Of a stretch of DNA of 64,000 nt, positions 53,380 through 62,630 are shown piece by piece (positions within the stretch are counted from its first letter, which is position 1; each line of letters opens with the position of its first letter). A model generated the notes under the pieces. That model searched no databases and was not told the origin of the DNA. It saw only the letters and a list, made by a program, of their open reading frames with translations. The position numbers were made by a program, and so were the translations under genes. Origin of the DNA: Burkholderia paludis (GTDB taxonomy: Bacteria > Pseudomonadota > Gammaproteobacteria > Burkholderiales > Burkholderiaceae); NCBI RefSeq assembly GCF_000732615.1, contig NZ_JPGL01000035.1, forward strand, positions 1-64,000, written 5' to 3'.

Positions 53380-53399
53380 CTATCGTTCGTTAGGTAAAC
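53380..53399. promoter_or_regulatory. Operator candidate, site B
   Basis: CTATCGTTCGTTAGGTAAAC shares the 10-mer TCGTTAGGTA (53386-53395) and the preceding CTATCGTT element with site A, but is not itself a clean palindrome. It lies 237 bases before the hypothetical gene start, so it may serve the plus-strand genes, with site A serving the MFS gene. Confidence 0.45.
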
Positions 53400-53635
53400 G
53401 GAGGATGCCGAAGATGGCGTGCCCGCCGGCAGCCCGCTCCGCATTCCGAAGCACGGAATGCGACGCTTGGCCGATGGAACGCGCATACGTCGGCGTTGCC
53501 GATCGACAGGGGAAAAGAGGCCGCACGAACGGCCCGGCGTCGATGCCGTGAGGTCGCGTATCACGCTGTGACACGACGCAATGCGCTGCGCCCATCCCGG
53601 GCGCAGGCGTAGCGTTCCGGAACTGGAGGAGCACG

Positions 53636-53998
53636 ATGACTGACGATGTATCACGCGATTCGCAGCGCTTGCCGGAAGGCTTCGAGGCGCTCGAACCGTT
53701 TCTCGACCGATGGCATGCGCCGACGTCGCACGCGCGCTGGATCCATCGCGCGGCTACGCCGTACGCAGAGATCGTGACGTTCTACGAAGCGATGTCCGAG
53801 CGGGCGGAGGAGGCGACGGTCTATCTCGAGCAATTTCCGCTCGACGACATGCCAGCGCCCGCGCGGAACCTGTTTCGCCTGCTGCTGGCGATGTGCCATG
53901 CCGCGATCGCCGTCGAAATGCACAAGGCGTCGGGCATCCGGCATGCGCCACCCGTTCACGCATTGACGATCGCGGCCGGCTTTCAGCCGCACGGCTGA
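53636..53998 (+). CDS. Hypothetical protein linked to Rieske oxygenase
   Basis: A 120-residue soluble, mostly helical protein (RWIHRAATPYAEIVTFYEAM, NLFRLLLAMCHAAIAVEMHK). CTGGAGGAGC precedes the ATG. No family is recognised. Only 55 bases separate it from the Rieske oxygenase gene, so it is probably co-transcribed and may assist or accompany it, but no reductase or beta-subunit features are visible. Confidence 0.75.
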   Translation: MTDDVSRDSQRLPEGFEALEPFLDRWHAPTSHARWIHRAATPYAEIVTFYEAMSERAEEATVYLEQFPLDDMPAPARNLFRLLLAMCHAAIAVEMHKASGIRHAPPVHALTIAAGFQPHG

Positions 53999-54053
53999 GC
54001 GCGCGTCCTCGGGCGATCAGAACCCGTCGCCCCCATCCCTTTCAGGAGCTGGC

Positions 54054-55298
54054 ATGAACCACCCTGGTGAACTCAAACCGAGCCTGACCGAATCCGTCGG
54101 CCTGTCGACGAGGCCGATGCCGACCACGCTGTACACGGATCCGGAGCAATACGAAACCGAACGCGAGCGAATCTTCCGTCGCGCATGGCTGATGGTGGGC
54201 CGCGTCGAGCGGATCCCGAAGCCGGGCGATTTCTTCGTCAAGGATCTGGCGGTTGCCAAGGCGTCCGTGATCGTCGCGCGTTCGGAAGACGGCAAGATCC
54301 GCGCGTTTCACAACGTCTGCGCGCATCGCGCGAATATCGTCGAGCACCGTCCGGCCGGCAACGCGAAGCGCTTCGTCTGTCGTTACCACAGCTGGGGTTA
54401 CAACAACGCGGGCGAACTGGCGAACGTGCCCGATGAAGCGGGCTTCTTCCGTCTCGACCGGAAGAAATGCGGGCTGACGCCCGTCGCGCTCGACGTGTGG
54501 GACGGCTGGATCTTCATCAACCTGGCGCCGGCGCCGGAGGTCGGTCTCGCGGAATTCCTCGGGCCGATGGCCGATGCACTGTCCGGCATCGACTATCCGG
54601 ACGCCGACAACGCGATCGTGCTGCGCGGCGAGTTCAAGGCGAACTGGAAGGCGGTGGCCGAAAACTTCAGCGAGGTGTATCACATCGCGTCGATCCACCC
54701 GAAAACGTTCGGGCCGATCTACACGGGCAGGGAAAACCCGTTCGGGCGGCCGCTGGGTGCGACCCTGCGCGGGGCGCATCGCTCGTTCTCGCTGTGGCTG
54801 AACCAGAGCGTCCAGGTGCCGGCGCACGCGAAGGTGATGCGCTGGCTGTTCTCGGCCGGCGAGACGGTGACCGGCACGCGCAATATCGCGCAGGCCAATC
54901 CGCTCACCGAGCACCGCGGCGTGAATCCCGAGCGGCATCCGGACTGGTCGCAGGACGTGAACTGGTTCTTCCCGAACTGGCATCTGCAGATCTCGGCGAA
55001 CCAGTTCTGGACGCACGAGTTCTGGCCGACGTCGGCGAACACGACGGTCTGGGAAGCGCGCTTCTACAACAAGAAACCGAAGAGCGTGCGGGAGCGTCTG
55101 CAACTCGAGCATTTCACGTCGCACATCTCCGACGGCATGCTCGAGGATCTCGGCAACATTGAATCGATGCAGGCCGGCATGGAGACGGGCGCGAAACCGT
55201 TCGTCCATTTCAACGAGAGCGAGATCCTGTGCCGGCACGGGCTCGAGCAGGTTGTCCGATGGTCGTCGGCGTCGACCGTGAAGGACGCGATCGCGTAG
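54054..55298 (+). CDS. Rieske non-heme iron oxygenase, large subunit
   Basis: A 414-residue ring-hydroxylating-type oxygenase. The Rieske cluster ligands are C89-x-H91 and C109-x2-H112 (CAHR ... CRYHSW). The mononuclear iron site has H210 and H215 in ENFSEVYHIASIHP, with the C-terminal Asp in LEDLGNIESMQAG. TTTCAGGAGCTGGC gives a good ribosome-binding site. No small subunit, ferredoxin or reductase gene is in the window, so electrons must come from elsewhere. The neighbouring alcohol and aldehyde dehydrogenases suggest it starts a side-chain or ring oxidation or demethylation pathway. Substrate unknown. Confidence 0.92.
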   Translation: MNHPGELKPSLTESVGLSTRPMPTTLYTDPEQYETERERIFRRAWLMVGRVERIPKPGDFFVKDLAVAKASVIVARSEDGKIRAFHNVCAHRANIVEHRPAGNAKRFVCRYHSWGYNNAGELANVPDEAGFFRLDRKKCGLTPVALDVWDGWIFINLAPAPEVGLAEFLGPMADALSGIDYPDADNAIVLRGEFKANWKAVAENFSEVYHIASIHPKTFGPIYTGRENPFGRPLGATLRGAHRSFSLWLNQSVQVPAHAKVMRWLFSAGETVTGTRNIAQANPLTEHRGVNPERHPDWSQDVNWFFPNWHLQISANQFWTHEFWPTSANTTVWEARFYNKKPKSVRERLQLEHFTSHISDGMLEDLGNIESMQAGMETGAKPFVHFNESEILCRHGLEQVVRWSSASTVKDAIA

Positions 55299-55436
55299 CG
55301 CCGGTGTCGGCGATCGGCCGCTGCCGGTCGCCGACGCACCGGCCCGCCTGCTTTCATCGAGGCGCGAAACCCGCGATGCGCAACGGCCCGGGCCTGCCTG
55401 CGGCCGCCCGGCGCGACGCGAGGTTCGAACGCGTGC

Positions 55437-57071
55437 TCAGGGCGCCGTTTTCGCATCCTGTAGCAGCATGTCGGCGGCTTTCTCGCCGATCATGATGGTG
55501 GCGGCATTGGTCGCACCCGAAATCGGCAGCGGCATCACGGACGCATCGGCGACGCGCAGGCCCTGCACACCGCGCACGCGCAGTCGCGCGTCGACCACCG
55601 CCATCGGGTCGCTGCCGGGCCCCATGCGTGCGGTGCCGTTGTGATGATAGACGGTGCCGCCGCGTTGGCGCGCGAACGCGAGAATCTCGTCGTCGCTGCG
55701 TATGTCGCTGCCGGGAAACATCTCGTCGACGTAGTATGGCGCGAACGGCCGCGCCTGCAGTACGGCCCGCGCCATTTTGACCACGCTCACCATCGCGCGC
55801 TGGTCCGATTCGTCGGTCAGGTAGTTGGGTTGGACCTCGGGCAGTTCATCGATGTTCGTGGAACGCGCCCGCACCCAGCCGCGACTGTCGGGGCGCTGCT
55901 TGTGGCCGCCCAGCGTCATGCCCGGATAGTGATCGAGCAGGCCGGGCAATCCTTCCTGATAGCTGCCGGGCGTAAAGGAAACCTGCAGGTCGGGGCGCGG
56001 CAGCGACGGCTCGGAGCGGAAGAAGAAGCGCATCGGGACCGGGCCCATGCTCAGGATGCTCGGCCGCCCGAGGAAATACCGGGCGATCTCCCGGGCAAGC
56101 GGCAGGCCGCGCCCGCGTTCGTTGAGGGTGGCGACGTCCTTCACCTTGACGGCCACGCGCAGGTTGAAGTGATCGACGAGGTTGGCGCCCACGCCGGGGA
56201 GGTCGACCCGCGGTTGCACGCCGATGGCGCGCAGATGCGTGCTGTCGCCGATGCCGGAGATCTGCAGCAGGCGCGGCGTGTTCAACGCACCCGCCGCAAC
56301 GATCACCTCGCGATTGGCGCGCACCTCGCGCTCGGGTGCGCCGGCGCCGCCGGTCCGATACCGCACGCCGATCGCGCGGCGGCCGTCCAGCAGCACGCGC
56401 GTCGCGGGGCTGCAGGTGCGCAGCGTCACGCGTCCCTTCCTGACGGCCGGATGCAGGTAGGCTCTCGCGGCGCTCCAGCGCCGCGCCAGGCGGCCGCGCG
56501 TGTCGATCATGAAATGCCATGGGCCGACGCCGTCCTGCGCGTCGGCATTGGCGTCGGCCACATACGGATAACCGAGGCTCTCGACCGCTTCGACGAACAG
56601 GTCGCACAGTGGCGCGGGCATGATCGGGTCGGTTACGATCAACGGGCCGTTGCGGCCGCGATAGCGATCGTCGCCGGGACCGATGCGCGTCTCGGCCTTC
56701 CTGAAGAACGGCAGCACGTCGTCGTAGCGCCAGCCCGGGTTGCCGAGTGCGGCCCAGCCGTCGAAATCGGCCTGTTGACCGCGGTTGTAGACCATGCCGT
56801 TGATCGAACCCGAGCCGCCCACGACCTTGCCCTGGGTCAGCTCGATGGTGCGCCCGTCGGTGCCGGCGATCGGCCCGCTGCGAAAGCGCCACACCAGCCG
56901 GTCGTTGAACAGGTTCTTGATGTAGCCCGCCGGAATGTGGATGAACGGGTTGATATCGGGCGGACCGGCTTCCAGGACGCATACGGTATGGCCGGCTTCG
57001 GCCAGCCGCGCGGCCACCACGCTGCCGCCGCTGCCCGCGCCGACGACCACATAGTCGAATGTGTCGGTCAT
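55437..57071 (-). CDS. GMC-family FAD-dependent alcohol dehydrogenase
   Basis: A 544-residue GMC oxidoreductase. The FAD site is VVVGAGSGGSVVAARLAEAG near the N-terminus; GGSGSINGMVYNRG and VIVAAGALNTPRLLQISGIG are the two GMC signatures. The catalytic His region is VYHHNGTARMG with VADASVMPLPISGATNAATI at the end. Members such as choline dehydrogenase oxidise alcohols to aldehydes. The aldehyde dehydrogenase gene starts upstream on the same strand and stops three bases before this start, so the products act in sequence. Confidence 0.94.
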   Translation of the reverse strand: MTDTFDYVVVGAGSGGSVVAARLAEAGHTVCVLEAGPPDINPFIHIPAGYIKNLFNDRLVWRFRSGPIAGTDGRTIELTQGKVVGGSGSINGMVYNRGQQADFDGWAALGNPGWRYDDVLPFFRKAETRIGPGDDRYRGRNGPLIVTDPIMPAPLCDLFVEAVESLGYPYVADANADAQDGVGPWHFMIDTRGRLARRWSAARAYLHPAVRKGRVTLRTCSPATRVLLDGRRAIGVRYRTGGAGAPEREVRANREVIVAAGALNTPRLLQISGIGDSTHLRAIGVQPRVDLPGVGANLVDHFNLRVAVKVKDVATLNERGRGLPLAREIARYFLGRPSILSMGPVPMRFFFRSEPSLPRPDLQVSFTPGSYQEGLPGLLDHYPGMTLGGHKQRPDSRGWVRARSTNIDELPEVQPNYLTDESDQRAMVSVVKMARAVLQARPFAPYYVDEMFPGSDIRSDDEILAFARQRGGTVYHHNGTARMGPGSDPMAVVDARLRVRGVQGLRVADASVMPLPISGATNAATIMIGEKAADMLLQDAKTAP

Positions 57072-57074
57072 GGT

Positions 57075-58571
57075 TCACGCATCCAGATTGAAATTGACGG
57101 TCTTCAGCTCGGTGAACGCCTCGATCGTCGACCAGCCGCCTTCGCGACCCACGCCCGAGCGCTTGATGCCGCCGAACGGCGCGTTCGGAATGCTGGCGAA
57201 GCCGTTGACGCCGATCGAGCCGCTCTTCACCGCGCGCGCGACGCGAAACGCGCGGCTGACGTCCGTGGTGTATACGCAGCCGGCGAGACCGTATTCGCTG
57301 TCGTTGGCGATGCGTACGGCTTCCTCCTCCGTATCGAACGGAATCACCGACAGCACGGGGCCAAAGATTTCCTCCTGCGCTATCCGCATGTCGTTGCGCA
57401 CGTTCGCGAACAGCGCCGGCTCGACCCAGTTGCCGATGCCGAATCCCGCGCCCGGAACACCGCCGCCAGCCAGCAGCGTCGCACCTTGTTGCCGGCCGCT
57501 TTCGACGTAGTCGAGCACGCGCGCCTGGTGGCGCCTGGAAATCATCGGCGCGGACGTGGTGGTGGCGTCGAACGGATCGCCGAACCGTACCTTCGCGAGT
57601 TGCGCCTGCGCGTGATGCAGGAACTCGTCCATGATCGAGCGATGCACGATCGCGCGCGACGGCGTGGTGCAGACCTGCCCCGACAGAAAAGTGGAGCACA
57701 GCCCCATGAGCGCCTGCGCGGTAGCCGGCACGCTGCGCGTGTCGGGAAAGACCAGCGCCGCGCTCTTGCCGCCCAGTTCCAGCGACAGGCGCTTCATGGT
57801 CGGCGCGCTGGCCACCGTGATGCGTTCGCCGACGAGCGGGCTGCCGGTGAAGGTCACCTTGTCGACGCCCGGGTGCGACGTGAGCGCCGTACCCGTTTCG
57901 GTCGCACCGGTCACGAGATTGAAGACCCCGGGCGGCAAATCGCTGTCGGCCAGGATCTGCGCGAGCCGGCTCACGGCGAGGTTGGTGAGCTCCGACGGCT
58001 TGACGATCACCGTGCAGCCGCAGGCCAGCGCCGGCGCGACCTTCATCGCGAACGTCATCACCGGGCCGTTGTACGGCAGGATCGCCGCGACGACGCCCAC
58101 CGGGTCGCGGAAGGTCATGTACTGCATGTTCGACGCGCCGGAGAAGATCGGCAGCGTGTCGCCGTTGATCTTGTCGATCCAGCCGAGGAAATGGTCGAAG
58201 ATGTCGGCGGCGGCTTTGGCCGATACGCGCGAGTTGCGGCTGAACGTGTACGGAATGCCGTTGTCGAGCGTCTGCAATCGGGCGATTTCGTCCTCGGCCG
58301 CATACAGCCGCTCGACGACGGGCTGCAGCAGGCGCTTGCGGTCCTGCGCGCGCATGCGCGGCCACGGACCCTCGTCGAACGCCTTGCGCGCCGCGGCCAC
58401 CGCGAGCGCGACGCCGCGCGTGCCGGCCTCGGCGAAACGGGTCATGACTTCGTTCGTGCAGGGATTGATCTGGTCGAAATGTGCATCGGGCCAGTCGAGC
58501 CACCGGCCGCCGATGAAAAGGCGGCCGGGGCTGACATTCAGCGCATCGAGCCGGGAAACGAGACTGAGCAT
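57075..58571 (-). CDS. Aldehyde dehydrogenase (NAD(P)-dependent)
   Basis: A 498-residue aldehyde dehydrogenase with GRWLDWPDAHFDQINPCTNE at the N-terminus, the NAD-site residues in ILPYNGPVMTFAMKVAPALA and KPSELT, catalytic Glu in LELGGKSAALVF and nucleophilic Cys in SGQVCTTPSR. GPVLSVIPFD and GINGF-like VNGFASIPNAPFGGIKRSGVG complete the fold. It lies between the metallo-hydrolase gene and the GMC dehydrogenase with tight spacing. It probably oxidises the aldehyde made by the GMC enzyme to an acid. The physiological substrate is unknown. Confidence 0.95.
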   Translation of the reverse strand: MLSLVSRLDALNVSPGRLFIGGRWLDWPDAHFDQINPCTNEVMTRFAEAGTRGVALAVAAARKAFDEGPWPRMRAQDRKRLLQPVVERLYAAEDEIARLQTLDNGIPYTFSRNSRVSAKAAADIFDHFLGWIDKINGDTLPIFSGASNMQYMTFRDPVGVVAAILPYNGPVMTFAMKVAPALACGCTVIVKPSELTNLAVSRLAQILADSDLPPGVFNLVTGATETGTALTSHPGVDKVTFTGSPLVGERITVASAPTMKRLSLELGGKSAALVFPDTRSVPATAQALMGLCSTFLSGQVCTTPSRAIVHRSIMDEFLHHAQAQLAKVRFGDPFDATTTSAPMISRRHQARVLDYVESGRQQGATLLAGGGVPGAGFGIGNWVEPALFANVRNDMRIAQEEIFGPVLSVIPFDTEEEAVRIANDSEYGLAGCVYTTDVSRAFRVARAVKSGSIGVNGFASIPNAPFGGIKRSGVGREGGWSTIEAFTELKTVNFNLDA

Positions 58572-58592
58572 GGATTCGGAAAGGTAAGGGGC

Positions 58593-59486
58593 TTACTTCG
58601 GCACCCCGGTGAAGACGTAGCCGCCGTGCGGGTCCTTGCTGACCAGCCCGAACGACGGCGAACAGAAATGCGTGCAGGCAAACAGCGTGGCGCTCCCGTC
58701 GAGGCGCGACAGGAGCGCGTGCCGCGTGGCGGCCGACTGCGCGTTGTCGTAGTCCAGCACCAGCGCCATGTCCGGCCTGGCGACCTGCACCGGATGGTGC
58801 ATCGCGTCGCCGCCGATGATGAATGTCTCCGTGCCCGCGTCGACCTCGACCGCGATGTGGCCGATCGAGTGTCCCGGCGCGGAGAACACCGAGATGCCGT
58901 CGCCCAGGTCGGTGTCGCGATCGATGAAGTTCGCGAGCCCCGCGTCGACGACGGGCTGGACGGATTCCCGGAACGAAATGTCCTGCGCGTCGTACATCGC
59001 GTCGTTCGGGTCGCCCTGTTGCGCGTATGCGTATTCCGTCTTGCCGAAGTGGTATTTCGCGTTCGGAAAGGTGGGCAGCCAGCGGCCGTCCTGCTTGTAG
59101 GTGTTCCAGCCGACGTGATCGAAATGCAGGTGCGTACACAGCACGTCGGTGACCGCGTGGCGGTCGATTCCGGCCTGCTCCAGCGTGGCCAGGAAGTCGA
59201 GCCGCAGCTCGGCGAACGCGTCGAAGCCCGCGAGCTGCTTGTCGTTGCCGACACAGGTGTCGATCACCAGCACGCGCTTGCCGGTCGCAACGACGAAGCA
59301 CTGGCTGACGGCACGCATGCGATGTGCGTCATCCACGTAGGGCGGCTTCATCCACGGAATGGACTTCATCACGTCGGGTGTGGCTTCCGGCAACAGCGTG
59401 CCCAGGATGCCACCGATGTCCATCTCGACGATCTGCACGATTTCCGCGCGACCGATCCGGGAACGAATGGTGTGCAGCAACGGCAT
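58593..59486 (-). CDS. Metallo-beta-lactamase-fold hydrolase (lactonase-like)
   Basis: A 297-residue MBL-fold enzyme with the zinc motif THLHFDHVGW, further metal ligands in APGHSIGH and GDAMHHP, and a C-terminal His in CTHF. The N-terminal part (FVVATGKRVLVIDTCVGND) is typical of the lactonase/AttM-like group. It is the first gene of the minus-strand dehydrogenase operon, 21 bases before the ALDH gene. Opening a lactone or ester intermediate of the pathway is a reasonable inference. Confidence 0.9.
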   Translation of the reverse strand: MPLLHTIRSRIGRAEIVQIVEMDIGGILGTLLPEATPDVMKSIPWMKPPYVDDAHRMRAVSQCFVVATGKRVLVIDTCVGNDKQLAGFDAFAELRLDFLATLEQAGIDRHAVTDVLCTHLHFDHVGWNTYKQDGRWLPTFPNAKYHFGKTEYAYAQQGDPNDAMYDAQDISFRESVQPVVDAGLANFIDRDTDLGDGISVFSAPGHSIGHIAVEVDAGTETFIIGGDAMHHPVQVARPDMALVLDYDNAQSAATRHALLSRLDGSATLFACTHFCSPSFGLVSKDPHGGYVFTGVPK

Positions 59487-59933
59487 GGCGTTCTTCCTTG
59501 GAGAGGGGGCGCGGGGCGCTTGACCGCGGGCGCTCGGGGGGAGCAGCCGGCAGGCATCGTCGAGAAATACCTGGCGAGGGCCCGTACATGGCGGATGGAT
59601 TCAACCACGGCGTGCGGCGTTGCGGTCGATCCTCCGCCACGCTGTTCCGTACATCGGAGCATGCAGGCGAGGACCGCCCCGTCGGGACGAATGGGCGCGT
59701 CGAGATCGCCAATGTACGGAACACTAAATAATGCGAAATTGACGCTGGAACCTTGCCGTCAGTAGCATCGGCCCAGCTGCGTGTCGTCGATGTCGGGCGG
59801 CGCTGTCGGTCGGTCGCCGCACCGATGTGGCGGAAGCGGGTGAGGGGCGGGCAGCGGGCAGCGCGACCCCGAGCCGTCTGCCGGCTGCCGGGTGCGGCCC
59901 GCATATCGATAAAAGCGAGGAGATGCCACGACG
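59487..59933. other. Divergent intergenic region, no supported gene
   Basis: About 447 bases between the MBL-fold hydrolase and the chemoreceptor gene. It must hold both promoters. I see no hairpin, repeat or clear promoter elements. Confidence 0.5.
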
Positions 59934-61595
59934 ATGAAGTTGTCATTCAAGCAGCGGCTCGGGTTGCCGCTGGTCCTGAGTTTGCTCTGTCTGATCCTGC
60001 TGTCCGTCGCCGATGCGTACCGGAGTCGCGAGATGCGTCTCGACGAGCGCAAGGCCGACCTCGTGCACGCAACCCAAATCGCGCTCGCCACGGTCGGGTT
60101 GTACGCGAAGCGGGCCTCCTCGGGAGAGCTGAGCATCGAGCAGGCTCAACGGCAGGCGATGGACGTGATTCGCGGCATGCGTTACGGTGAAGCCGGCAGC
60201 GGCTATTTCACGATCGTGAATTCGAAGGGGGTGGTCCTGATGTACCCGTTCGACACATCGATTCAGAACAGGCCGTTGAGCGAATTGAACCCGAAAGCCG
60301 CTGCCATCGTCCGGCAACAGATCGATCTGGTGGCCGGCGCCGGCAGCGGCTTCCAGCGCTTCGACTATCCGAAGGAGACGTCCGGGGTGACCACGGACGC
60401 GGCCCGGATCGCGTACATCGACACCTATCGTCCGTGGGACTGGATCGTCAACACCAGCCTGTTCGTCGACGACATCGACACGGCGTTTCATGCAGGCCTG
60501 CTGCAAAGTCTCGGCATTTGCGCGTTGATCGCGCTGGCGATGAGCAGCATCGTCGTGGCGCTCAATCGCGGCATTGCGAGGACGCTGGGCGGGGAGCCGG
60601 GCTATGCGGTCGAGATTGCCGGACGAATCGCGGCCAACGATTTCACGGCCGCCATCGCGACCGCGCCGGGCGATCGCGGCAGCCTGCTTTATTCGATGAA
60701 GCGCATGCAGGCGAATCTGTCGGCCGCCATCAACGGCATCAAGGCAAGCGCCGATTCGATCGCATCGGCGGCCGCACAGATCTCGGCCGGCGATCTGGAT
60801 CTGTCGCGGCGTACGGAGTTGCAGGCCGCGTCGCTGCAGGAGACCGCGGCGAGCATGGCGGAACTCTCGTCGCGAGTCGGCCAGAACACGGACAACGTCC
60901 GCCAGGCGAGCCAGGTCGCGGTGCAGGCCGTGCAGGCGGCCGGGCGTTGCAACGGTGTCGTCTCGCGGGTCGTCGATGCGATGGGCAGTATCGATGCAAG
61001 TTCCGGCAGGATCGCCGAGATCGTCGGCATCATCGAAAGCATCGCGTTCCAGACCAACATCCTGGCGCTCAACGCCGCCGTCGAAGCCGCACGGGCCGGC
61101 GAGCAGGGGCGCGGTTTCGCGGTGGTCGCGTCGGAGGTGCGTTCGCTCGCCCAGCGATCCTCGTCGGCGTCGAAGGAAATACGGGGCTTGATTCACGAAT
61201 CCGTCGAACATGTCAGGGGAGGCGTAGCGCTCGTGAACGCCGCGGGGACATCGATGGCCGAGATCATGCATGCGATCTCGCGCGTGACCGACCTGATGGA
61301 GGAAATCGCTGCCGCCTCGGTCGAACAGGGGCACGGCATCGATCAGGTCAATCAGGCCGTGTCGGAGATGGACCGGGCGACGCAGCACAACGCGGCGTAT
61401 GTGGAGGAAGTCGCCGCCGCCGCGCAGTCGCTGGACGATCAGGGCAAGCAGCTCGTCACGATGATTTCGCGTTTCGTCGTGCGCGAGGGCGACGGGTCGC
61501 CGATGCGGAAAGCGAGCGGCGCGCGGCGGTACGACGCGGCTGCGATCGCGCCGGGGCCGGTGTCGGCGGGCGAGTCGTATGCGATGCAGACGTGA
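59934..61595 (+). CDS. Methyl-accepting chemotaxis protein with Cache sensor
   Basis: A 553-residue chemoreceptor. An N-terminal span (LPLVLSLLCLILLSVADAY) precedes a periplasmic single-Cache (sCache_2) domain with GMRYGEAGSGYFTIVNSKGV, a second span (LGICALIALAMSSIVVALN), a HAMP-like linker and the cytoplasmic signalling hairpin with IESIAFQTNILALNAAVEAA and GEQGRGFAVVASEVR. Length and layout are normal. The terminal pentapeptide for CheR docking is absent. sCache_2 domains often bind small organic acids; its position beside a catabolic cluster suggests attraction to that substrate, an inference. Confidence 0.93.
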   Translation: MKLSFKQRLGLPLVLSLLCLILLSVADAYRSREMRLDERKADLVHATQIALATVGLYAKRASSGELSIEQAQRQAMDVIRGMRYGEAGSGYFTIVNSKGVVLMYPFDTSIQNRPLSELNPKAAAIVRQQIDLVAGAGSGFQRFDYPKETSGVTTDAARIAYIDTYRPWDWIVNTSLFVDDIDTAFHAGLLQSLGICALIALAMSSIVVALNRGIARTLGGEPGYAVEIAGRIAANDFTAAIATAPGDRGSLLYSMKRMQANLSAAINGIKASADSIASAAAQISAGDLDLSRRTELQAASLQETAASMAELSSRVGQNTDNVRQASQVAVQAVQAAGRCNGVVSRVVDAMGSIDASSGRIAEIVGIIESIAFQTNILALNAAVEAARAGEQGRGFAVVASEVRSLAQRSSSASKEIRGLIHESVEHVRGGVALVNAAGTSMAEIMHAISRVTDLMEEIAAASVEQGHGIDQVNQAVSEMDRATQHNAAYVEEVAAAAQSLDDQGKQLVTMISRFVVREGDGSPMRKASGARRYDAAAIAPGPVSAGESYAMQT

Positions 61596-61825
61596 GGACA
61601 ATACCGCTGTCGCTTTGCATTGCCGTCGCGCGTGACGGACAGCATGCGCGTTGCCGGCCGGCGGAACGACGCACGCGCCGCATGGCCGATCGCGATGGAA
61701 CGGGGCTTCGCTGCAGGTACTGACAACGCGCGACGGATGAACGACGGTTCCGACCGACACCACTTTCCGGAAGAACGGTCACGCGCCGGCCGGCGCGGAT
61801 CGGTTCGTCCGGATCAGGAGACACC

Positions 61826-62605
61826 ATGACAAACACGTTGCTGACAGACGACTCGACGCCCGGCATCCGCGTCGTCACGCTGAATCGCGCCGAGCGGATG
61901 AATGCACTGGATGGCGCGACGCTCGCGGCATTGAACGACGCGGTGCGAACGGCCGCCGATCCGGGCCGCGACGTCCGCGTGATCGTGATTCGCGGCAGCG
62001 GCCGCGCATTCTGCGCGGGCAACGACCTGAAATGGCTCGCGAGCGGCGTGCTCGCCGATCCCGCCGCGCACATGCGGCATCAGGACCTGATGCAGGACAC
62101 GTTCGCGCTGATGGAGGCGTCGCGGCAGATCGTGATCGCGTCGGTCAACGGTTATGCGGTGGCCGGCGGGTTCGAGCTGGTACTGGCGTCCGACATCGTG
62201 GTCGTCGACGAACACGCGGAGCTGGGCGACGCGCATCTGCAGCGCAACCTGCTGCCGAGCGGCGGTGGCTCGCAGCGGCTGCCGCGCAAGATCGGGCTCG
62301 CGCGCGCGATGTACTACCTCGTTACCGGGCGGCGCATGACGGGGCGCGAGGCCGAGCGGATGGGGCTCGCGTCGCTCGCGGTGAGCGGCGATGCGCTCGA
62401 CGCCGCGACGATGCAGCTCGCCCGCGAGATCGCGCGCACCGATGCCGATGCGCTGGCCGCCATGAAGCACATGACCCGCCGCGCGCTCGACATGCCGCTG
62501 CACGACGGGTTGTCGATGGAGCGGTGGATGCAGTACCGCTATCGCATCGAGTCGCCGTCGCTGGTGACGGCCGTGCACGATTTCGCGCGGCGCGAGCCGG
62601 GCTGA
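61826..62605 (+). CDS. Enoyl-CoA hydratase/isomerase family protein
   Basis: A 259-residue crotonase-fold enzyme: VVTLNRAERMNALDGATLAA at the substrate edge, oxyanion-hole segments GRAFCAGNDLKWLASG and NGYAVAGGFELVLASDI, and the usual active-site region near ELGDAHLQRNLLPSGGGSQRLPRKIG. GGATCAGGAGACACC gives a good ribosome-binding site. The residue set ALGDAH..L resembles carnitinyl-CoA or related hydratases rather than strict beta-oxidation enzymes. A CaiB-type CoA-transferase gene lies a little over 1.3 kb downstream on the other strand, so a CoA-ester pathway is likely. Confidence 0.92.
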   Translation: MTNTLLTDDSTPGIRVVTLNRAERMNALDGATLAALNDAVRTAADPGRDVRVIVIRGSGRAFCAGNDLKWLASGVLADPAAHMRHQDLMQDTFALMEASRQIVIASVNGYAVAGGFELVLASDIVVVDEHAELGDAHLQRNLLPSGGGSQRLPRKIGLARAMYYLVTGRRMTGREAERMGLASLAVSGDALDAATMQLAREIARTDADALAAMKHMTRRALDMPLHDGLSMERWMQYRYRIESPSLVTAVHDFARREPG

Positions 62606-62630
62606 ACGGCGCGCGGCGATACGCGGCCGC

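Larger units (their letters stand above)
52999..53635. other. Divergent regulatory region of the catabolic cluster
   Basis: About 637 bases without a supported gene between the MFS importer and the hypothetical gene at 53636. It contains the two related operator-like sites listed separately. No further structure is clear. Confidence 0.55.

Noticed and set aside
55641..59765. A 1374-residue plus-strand open frame
   Set aside because: It is antisense to the GMC, ALDH and MBL-fold genes, which show clear motifs. The sequence is Arg/Ala/His-rich low-complexity shadow typical of high-G+C DNA.
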